64,000 nucleotides of DNA from Ananas comosus (lineage: Eukaryota; Streptophyta; Magnoliopsida; Poales; Bromeliaceae): contig NC_033626.1 in NCBI RefSeq assembly GCF_001540865.1, positions 12,058,065 through 12,122,064 of the forward strand. The letters run 5' to 3'. Below are positions 57,617-64,000 of this stretch, in pieces (position 1 is the first letter of the stretch; every line of letters starts with the position of its first letter). The notes beneath the pieces are model-generated. The model saw only the letters and a program-made list of their open reading frames with translations. It ran no database searches and was not told the DNA's origin. The position numbers and the translations under genes are program-made.

Positions 57617-57880
57617 ACGCAGCGTTTGGTTAGGGATAAGGATAGGAATAGGTACTTACCCTTCTCTTTATATTCAAACATTATTTTTTTATTCGAAAAT
57701 AGTAATTCTCGGTTATTCCCATCAATATTTTTATTTTTTATATAAAACTATCTAAAATTGTTCTTATTTTCGGAAACAATCCAATTTTCATCCAAACACT
57801 ATTTTTCTTATCCTCATATTTGTACCTATCCTTATAATAACTAGTTCTTATTTATACCCGAATCAAACGGTAAAAGTACT
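57617..57880. mobile_element. MITE of the 'CGTTTGGTT' type
   Basis: The left GCGTTTGGTTAGGGATAAG resembles the reverse complement of the right end, ACCGTTTGATTCGGGTATAA. The core is non-coding with GGATAAG/CTTATCC words in both orientations. It lies just upstream of the BPA1-like leader. Confidence 0.6.
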
Positions 57881-58123
57881 GCATTCAGTGTTCTTTCCCC
57901 AAATTTACTTAGAAGGAAACTGCTTTATTAAGCGTGAAATTACTAATAAGACCCTGGATCCTTAAACCTGAGAAACAAGGCCCGAAGTTTCCAGCAGGAT
58001 CATGTAGCACGTTTTTTTCACTAATTAACCTTTCATTCATGTTATTTTAACTGCGCAATATGTTAGGGCACCGACGAAGAAAGTAGGCTGAATATTATAA
58101 TGACGAATGACGCTCACAAATTT

Positions 58124-58480
58124 TTTTTAGAAAAACCTTCAAATAACACCCTTGTAATTTCACACTTTTTTCTTTTAGTATTCTGTAATTTAAAATATAT
58201 CAATTTAGTATTCTATAATTTTTTTTATTTTTTTATTATCAATTCTACTATTTTTTTTCATTAAATTAGTGATAAACTTAAAACTAAAGTATACTAAAGT
58301 AAATATTCAGTAAATCTAGTTGGGGTGTTTGAAATTTTTTGTATATAATTTAACAAAATATTAATGAAAAAAGTTGAAGGGATAAAAATGAAACCACATG
58401 ATACTAACTCAATACACTTTAAACCATAGTGTACTAAAGTGAGAACGTGCGAAACCACGTGGATGGTATTTGAAGTTTAT
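58124..58480. mobile_element. MULE-type MITE, copy B
   Basis: The ends CTTCAAATAACACC and GGTATTTGAAG, and the inner blocks TTTCACACTTTTTTCTTTTA and ACACTTTAAACCATAGTGTA, match copy A at 34048. Here the TIR unit is single. The 9-bp target site is not clear. Confidence 0.7.
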
Positions 58481-58560
58481 CTAAAATTTTATCTTTTTTC
58501 ATTTTGCCCTATTTTGATTTTATTTTTTTTTCTGAGGCCTTACTGTCTCATTGCATGTAC

Positions 58561-58615
58561 TTAAATTTATTTGCTAAATAAATAAAGTAAATAGTGCGCT
58601 ATTTTTTTTCTCAAA
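58561..58615 (+). mobile_element. SINE/LINE 3'-end fragment
   Basis: It reads AAATTTATTTGCTAAATAAA, TAAAG, the stem AATAG..CTATT and TTTCTCAAA. It is the 3' third of the SINE family, heavily truncated. Confidence 0.55.
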
Positions 58616-58680
58616 TTTTTTTTTTTTTCATTCATGTTATATGTCTCTAGTTTAAATGGCAAAAACATTTTAGTTTATAA

Positions 58681-58840
58681 CTGATCATTCCTAGAGCAAG
58701 TGGCAAAGGGCTTGGTGGTTGGTACCCGAGACCTAAGGTCGAATCCTAGTTGATTAACGTTTCCAGCTAAATTTATTTCTAAATGAAATAAACGAAACGG
58801 GTAGTGTGCTACCTATCTCCCTCTCAAAAAAAAAAAAAAA
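58681..58840 (+). mobile_element. tRNA-derived SINE, nearly full length
   Basis: It runs from CTGATCATTCCTAGAGCAAG through an A-box-like GTGGCAAAGGGC, TTGGTGGTTGGTACCCGAGA, a B-box-like GGTCGAATCC, the block AAATTTATTTCTAAATGAAA, the hairpin GGTAGTGTGCTACC, CCTCTC and 15 A. A partial duplication AACATTTTA is present on both sides. This is the best copy for building the family consensus. Confidence 0.85.
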
Positions 58841-59585
58841 CATTTTACGCTCAAAATTTAAGTTTGAAATTTAATTATTTTATATTTTGATTTACGTTTG
58901 TTTTAAAAAATTGAGTGAAAAAAACCGTTCATTTGTGTTGTAATATACCAAGACGAGAAATTATTTTACAAAAAAAAAATAATGCTATAATAATATTTGT
59001 ATACCTTGTTTTTTAAAAAGATTAGTTATAATTAATCACTTGTCACACTTGACGGATTACTTAATTTCATCACAAACAATTGTGTTTGGCTTTTCAAAAA
59101 AACAAAAAATAAATTTTCATGTGAAATTTATTTTTCTAATTTTTCGTGTGTTTCATTTTTCTAAAAATTAATACTTTTTTAAAAGAAATTAGATTTTATG
59201 ACCAAATAGTATTTTTTGAAAATATTAGGTAGGAAAAGATGTTGACGAAAAATTGTATTTTCGTTTTCTGAAAAGAACTAGTGTTCTATTTTGAACATTA
59301 GGTAGCCGAAGGATGGCAATGAGAAACTTAATATTTATATTAGTGTTGTATTCAAAGAATGAAAATACTAAATATTTTAAATCTGATTTTTTTTTAAAGT
59401 ATTTTTTAAAAATTCAAGCCGACAAAAAAATTAGGAAAAAAACTTTTTACAAATATTCTTTTTCAAAAAATCAAACACTTTCTTACTGTATGGGATTAAG
59501 AACATCAAATTTTTTTGAAACTCCGAAGGCTATGTGGATAAAGAGATTATGTCGTGCTTAACTTAAAAATACGATTAGAGGCTTT

Positions 59586-59698
59586 GTTTATTTCTTTTGG
59601 ATATAAACTTAGCTGGAAATGTGAATCTACTAGGATTCGAACTTAAGTCTTGGATACAAACCATCAAACCTTCTACTACTTGCTCTATAGACGGCCGG
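59586..59698 (-). mobile_element. SINE 5' part, minus strand
   Basis: On the minus strand it starts CCGGCCGTCTATAGAGCAAG, passes TTTGATGGTTTGTATCCAAG, a B-box-like GTTCGAATCC and ends at the AAGTTTATA block. The 3' tail is lost. Confidence 0.75.
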
Positions 59699-59849
59699 TT
59701 AGAGGGACACATGTTATCCAACCCATATTAGGTAGTGTAAAGATGGAGACATATAACCAAAGTAAATTGGAAGTATCTCATAAAGGAGCTTCTTCGTTCG
59801 CTGGGATGCTCCATAATAAGAAATACAATATATAAACATATATGGTATC

Positions 59850-60408
59850 GTTTGGTTCGGGGATAAGCAAAAAGTGGCTATTTCAGGAATAGGTATAAAT
59901 TGAGGTATAAGCGGGGATTAGATCAATTTTGCGTTTGAATGAAAATTGAGTTATTTCTGAGAATAAAAAAATAGCGTTTGGTTAGGTAAATGGAATAAGA
60001 AAGATAGTGAGTTTTATAAATAAAAAATAATGATATTATTCTCTTATTATATTTGAATTTGAATTTTTAAAATTTTAAATTTATATTTTTAAATTTAAAA
60101 TTTTAGCTTTGAAATTTTAAAATTTAAAATTTAAAATCTCAAATTNATTATAATATATAACATATTATATTTATTTTATTTAGTTTTAATTCAATTTATA
60201 ATTTTAATTAAGTTTGAAATTAAGCATTGAAATAGCACTATTCCACCAAAATGGTGGAATAGTAAATTTCTTGCTATTCCGGGATAATCGGGAATAGCAA
60301 GGTTTGACCGGGATAAAATATTCCGGTCAAATTTCATCTCGTTTGGCGGAATAGCGAGGATAACTTTCGTTATTCCCACTTATCCTTCAAACCAAACGGG
60401 GTCATTGT
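59850..60408. mobile_element. MITE with 'CGTTTGGTTcGGGGATAAG' ends
   Basis: The left ATCGTTTGGTTCGGGGATAA matches the reverse complement of the right end, CCCCGTTTGGTTTGAAGGATAA. The middle is an AT-rich tract of AAATTTAAAAT words, and a sub-palindrome CTATTCCACCAAAATGGTGG lies at about 60239. One undetermined base (n) is at 60146. Confidence 0.7.
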
Positions 60409-60714
60409 GAACTTCATTGTTATTTACCTAAATAAAAAAAAGCAGCTCCAATTTGTAACAAAGTTGAATATGTGATAGGACAGGGGGGCCACATCTAAAA
60501 CAATTATAATTAAAAAAATTTAATATCCAGATATCCATCAGTGACATTGCCACAAGTATTGACAATTTCAAAAAAACAAATTTATTATCTTTTCCAACAG
60601 AAAATATTACCAAATATATCTGAAAATACAGTAGAGTTAACATACATGCAGTGAGAACATACGATAAAAAATTACCTTATTTATTTTATATGTATTATCA
60701 ATTTTTTAAGAAAA

Positions 60715-61066
60715 AATTTTAAATATCACCCATATGGTTTCACACTTTCTCACTTTAATATCCTGTGGTTTAAAGTGTATCACTTTCGCATCCTGTGATT
60801 TTATTTTTTGCTTTTTGTTATTCCTTTTTACTAAATTTTTTTTGTTAAATCAGTGACAATGTTAAAACTAAAGGGTACTGAAGTGAATATTTGATAAACT
60901 ATAAGTGGGGTATCTGAAGTTTTTTATATATGATTTAACAAAAAATTAACGAAGGGGCTGACGAAAAGAGAAAAATAAAACGACAGGTACTAAATTGATA
61001 CACTTTAAACTACAAGCTACTAAAGTGAGAAAGTAAAAAATCACATAGGTGGTATTTGAATTTTAT
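60715..61066. mobile_element. MULE-type MITE, copy C
   Basis: TTTTAAATATCACCCATATG at the left and GGTGGTATTTGAATTTTA at the right match copies A and B, with the same TTTCACACTTTCTCACTTTA inner block and its reverse. The target site is unclear. Confidence 0.7.
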
Positions 61067-61139
61067 ACTTTGTTATTATATATTTTTTATAGTCCTTTCG
61101 TAAAATATAAAAATATATTTTTATATAATTTTTTTGGAA

Positions 61140-61785
61140 CTCTATTTTTCAATACCAAACGTACTCTTAATCATTCCATGCAATCTTAATCATTCCATCC
61201 AAACAACAATATCTACATTCGCATTTTTTTCGTTTTCCAAATCATTAGGCTTTTCTCTTACCTGTTTTGCAGTTTGATACTGAGCAGTTGATGGTCTTTA
61301 TATTGTTTGTTGATCCGTCGCTGATACAGTAGGACTACGTTAGGTTCAGAGTCTCGATCAGAGCCATCGACCATAAATCCAAGGGCTCTGCATGCATTTG
61401 TAGGGTCCCTGAAAGCTGAGTTGCACATTGGATGGTTCCTGGATCTGAAGACATAATAATAATACCGTGTTTGCAGAAGATCATGTTTCTGCTTTCGACC
61501 TTGCAAAGTTGATTAACATATTTATCTCCCTCTCTGATCCTTCAATTGCGGGGAAATATTAAAAATTACTTAAAAAAAAAAAATCTGTTTAGATTATTCT
61601 TGTGTTAAGGGTCTATATGGTTGCAAGTATTTAATGCTACATAGCAGTTATTATTAGAAATTCATGCATGAATAACTTCGCATGAAGTACCTGATAAGAG
61701 TAACTTATGCTGAGTTTAAAAGGATATGTCATGTCTTTATATTCACACAAGTTCAGACGAGTATCGTATGATTCATAACAATTAG
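61140..61785. other. Non-repeat stretch with an unrecognised open frame
   Basis: Unlike its surroundings, 61258-61506 has balanced composition and an open minus-strand frame of 82 codons (includes SRNHPMCNSAFRDPTNACRA). A possible acceptor (AACTTTGCAAG) lies at its 5' side and a donor (CAGGTAAGAG) at its 3' side. I recognise no domain. It could be an exon of an unseen gene, a pseudogene scrap or chance. Confidence 0.3.
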
Positions 61786-62242
61786 AGTTGGTTTGGTACT
61801 GAGACTCATCTGACACTATTAGATAAAATAAAATTTAGGGTGGGTTTGGTTCCACGTAAAACTGTGAAAAAAATATTTTCGGTGAAAAAAAGTTTTACGT
61901 CGTTTGTGTTTGGTTTGTAGGAAAAGAAAAGTAGTTTTTCATGACAGTTGTTTGGTTGAAAGAAAAAGAAAATAGATGAAAAACTATTTAATATATTTTT
62001 TATTATATATATTATTAGTATACTATAATTATTATATATATTTTCTCTAATTATATATATTATATATTATTAATATATAATAATTATCATAATATATTTA
62101 ATTATTATATTATTATAATTTATATATTACATAATAAATATGTAATATAATATATAATAATATATATTTAATATTATAAAATAAATTGTTATATATTATA
62201 AATAAAATATATATATAATAATTTATATAAAAAATAAAATAT

Positions 62243-62302
<60 letters not shown>

Positions 62303-62778
62303 AAAGGGAGAGAGAGCTAGGTTCACTGTTCTCTCTCTCTCGGTCCACGAGGTGAAGCACACCTTGTCGACCGCGTGCAAAAGGATGTGAGCCGCGCCCG
62401 TGAGCCGCGACTTTTTCTCTGTAGCTTTTCGTTTTCCGCTCTGACGGAGCGGAAAACAAAAACGTGATTTTTCTGTGTATTCGTAAAAAAAGTTTTCCGG
62501 AAAATTTTTTTTACAGAGAACCAAACAAAGGAAAAATATTTTTCAACTGAAAAAAAAATTTTCGGACTAGTTTTACATGGATCCAAACACGCCCTTAGGT
62601 AAAAGCACATAAGGATATGCTCCTACATTTTCCGGTGGGATCGCATAAAATATATCATAATCAATGCATCGTGGTATGCGAAACGAAATATTACGTACGA
62701 AAATAAAATATAGTATTTTTTTCATCATATTTTCTTACCGCACGTAACGCAATTTCTCCGTAATTCCAAACGAAGCCT
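61786..62778. mobile_element. MITE interrupted by a nested Tourist-like MITE
   Basis: The outer parts (61786-61834 and 62598-62778) match the uninterrupted relative at 31795-32010: GTTTGGTACTGAGAC at the left; ATGCGAAACGAAATATTACG and CCGCACGTAACGCAATTTCT at the right. The inserted piece is described separately. Confidence 0.75.
61838..62594. mobile_element. Nested Tourist-like MITE, TTA target site
   Basis: The ends GGGTGGGTTTGGTTCCA and TGGATCCAAACACGCCC form an inverted repeat, flanked by TTA on both sides (61835-61837, 62595-62597), the PIF/Harbinger target. The core holds an (AT)n tract at 62247-62294 and a small GC-richer block at 62330-62460. Confidence 0.82.
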
Positions 62779-63245
62779 TACAGCTGTAACACAAAATGCT
62801 TTCATTAGCACATATATATTTGCATACATAGATTAGATTAGAATATTATTAATAGCACTAAATTATTGGTACTATTAAATTTTTAACCCTTGTATAAAAA
62901 AAATATGCGGTTAGAATAATTATGATTTTCTTAGGTTTAGTGAATGGTTGATAAAATAGCATGATCTAAAGGATGAAATGGTCAAAAAAAAGTAAGATCT
63001 AATAGCGAAAAGTTGATAGCGTTAGATAGTTAATGCTATTGACGGCCGGACTCTGTATACTTACATTGAAAGATTCTCTCATGTAGTTAGAAAAGCATAA
63101 TTTTATGTACTTATATTGAGGGATTTTGTTGCACACAGTGAGCTCGTAGAACACATTTTTTTATTTTTTGAAGAAAAATTTTAAATTTGCTAATTTAAAA
63201 AATTTTGTACTAGCTCTTCAAATTAGTAGGATTCTAACTCATGAC
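62779..63245. other. Intergenic, no gene seen
   Basis: AT-rich, no clear repeat ends. Confidence 0.4.
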
Positions 63246-63430
63246 TAGGGGTGGAAACGAGCCGAGCTCGAGCGAGCTTATGTCAGCTCAAATTCGGCTT
63301 GAAATTAATTTCGAGCCTAAATCTAGGCTCAAGCTCGGCTTAAAATTAATTCGAGCCGAGCTCGAGCAAGCCTAATTTCGAGTCGAGCTGAGCTCGAGCT
63401 CTAAACGAGCCGATTGAAATTCTCGACATT
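63246..63430. repeat. 'GAGCCGAGCTCGAGC' dispersed repeat
   Basis: Starting GGGGTGGAAACGAGCCGAGC, this stretch has many alternating GAGCTCGAGC/GCTCGGCT words in both orientations. Such repeats are widespread in plant genomes. Boundaries are approximate. Confidence 0.65.
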
Positions 63431-63555
63431 ATATAATCAATAGTTTAATTTTTATAGAACATTACCTATAATTTGATGCAACATGTCCAATAGTTCAAAA
63501 TACAAAATAATTATAAAAAATGTGAGCTAGGGTGACTTCCTGACTCGATGAGGGT

Positions 63556-63557
<2 letters not shown>

Positions 63558-63590
<33 letters not shown>
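63558..63590. repeat. (GA)n microsatellite
   Basis: About 16 GA units. Confidence 0.9.
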
Positions 63591-63597
<7 letters not shown>

Positions 63598-63821
63598 AGT
63601 AGGGATTTGAAAATTTGAATGTTATCATGTTTTAGGGTTATGTGCAACAGTGAAAGTCTGAAAGAGAGAGTGTGTTATGTAAATTTAGAGTTGGGCTCAA
63701 TTGCACGGTTGTACTTGTTGGGTTTATTTTATGGGCCAACAATAATGGCCCAAATTAAATTAAAGCCTATATATAATTAAAATACATTATATTTATAAAT
63801 ATTATATATATATATATATAG

Positions 63822-64000
63822 AGTCCGGCTACTATACTTTTATGAGTATTGGCTCCTTTATACTCATAAGTTTTCGACCCTTAAATTTATTCCATTAATC
63901 ATTTTCATCCGTTAGATCATACTATTTAACCAACTACCCACTCAACCCTAGGGGACCACTATCATTCTAAGTGGGGACCACCATCATCCTAACCACACAT
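63822..64000. repeat. 'CCGGCTACTATAC' repeat, runs off the right edge
   Basis: AGTCCGGCTACTATAC follows an (AT)n tract, as in the copy at 21376. Both share later phrases (TTAGATCATACTATT, GGACCACTATCAT). The right end lies outside the window. Confidence 0.6.

Noticed and set aside
58681..58770. tRNA-like A and B boxes
   Set aside because: No full cloverleaf can be drawn and the sequence continues into an oligo-A tail, so this is a SINE and not a tRNA gene.
63246..63430. Possible gene in the GAGCTCGAGC-rich stretch
   Set aside because: Short alternating words in both orientations point to a dispersed repeat, and frames are closed.

Overview
The window is plant nuclear DNA, probably from a commelinid monocot; pineapple or a relative is a guess from overall feel and was not tested. 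It has intron-rich genes with GT/AG junctions, an AT-rich background, and two very GC-rich intronless genes next to AT-rich many-exon genes, as is common in monocots. About half of it is intergenic DNA packed with small transposons: MULE-type and Tourist-type MITEs, a tRNA-derived SINE family and a 5'-truncated LINE. One ambiguous base (n) lies at 60146.

Nine protein-coding genes can be rebuilt exon by exon. Eight are on the minus strand and only the small heat-shock gene is on the plus strand. In order they are: the 5' part of exocyst SEC6 (runs off the left edge); an FtsH/M41-like membrane protein with an intact HExxH; a complete six-exon secreted laccase; a class I small heat-shock protein with one intron and a polyglutamine tail; a ten-exon plastid shikimate kinase; a 24-exon, 1023-residue AAA ATPase of the At1g50140/At3g19740 type; an intronless PLS-DYW PPR protein; an intronless glutaredoxin-domain protein with a Cys-rich tail; and an RRM protein of the BPA1 (ACD11-binding) type. 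The exon joins given here keep frame throughout and come from reading the sequence; they are not confirmed by transcripts.

The genes do not form a pathway or operon. They are ordinary housekeeping, stress and wall genes: secretion (SEC6), chorismate supply (shikimate kinase), phenolic polymerisation (laccase), proteostasis (sHSP, AAA, M41-like) and organelle RNA editing (PPR-DYW). Shikimate kinase and laccase sit upstream and downstream in phenylpropanoid metabolism, but 11 kb and other genes separate them, so no functional linkage is claimed.

The long gene-poor stretches (15.6-25.0 kb, 30.3-36.8 kb, 57.6-64 kb) hold most of the unusual material. The best observation is a SINE family whose 3' tail matches the tail of a LINE fragment in the same window. 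Both carry a small hairpin whose stem changes in compensating pairs between copies. Also notable are a MULE with a perfect 9-bp target duplication and an internal array of near-identical palindromes, a nested MITE with a related empty-site copy, and a combined direct plus inverted repeat inside a laccase intron. I found no prokaryote-like system, CRISPR array, virus or toxin gene.
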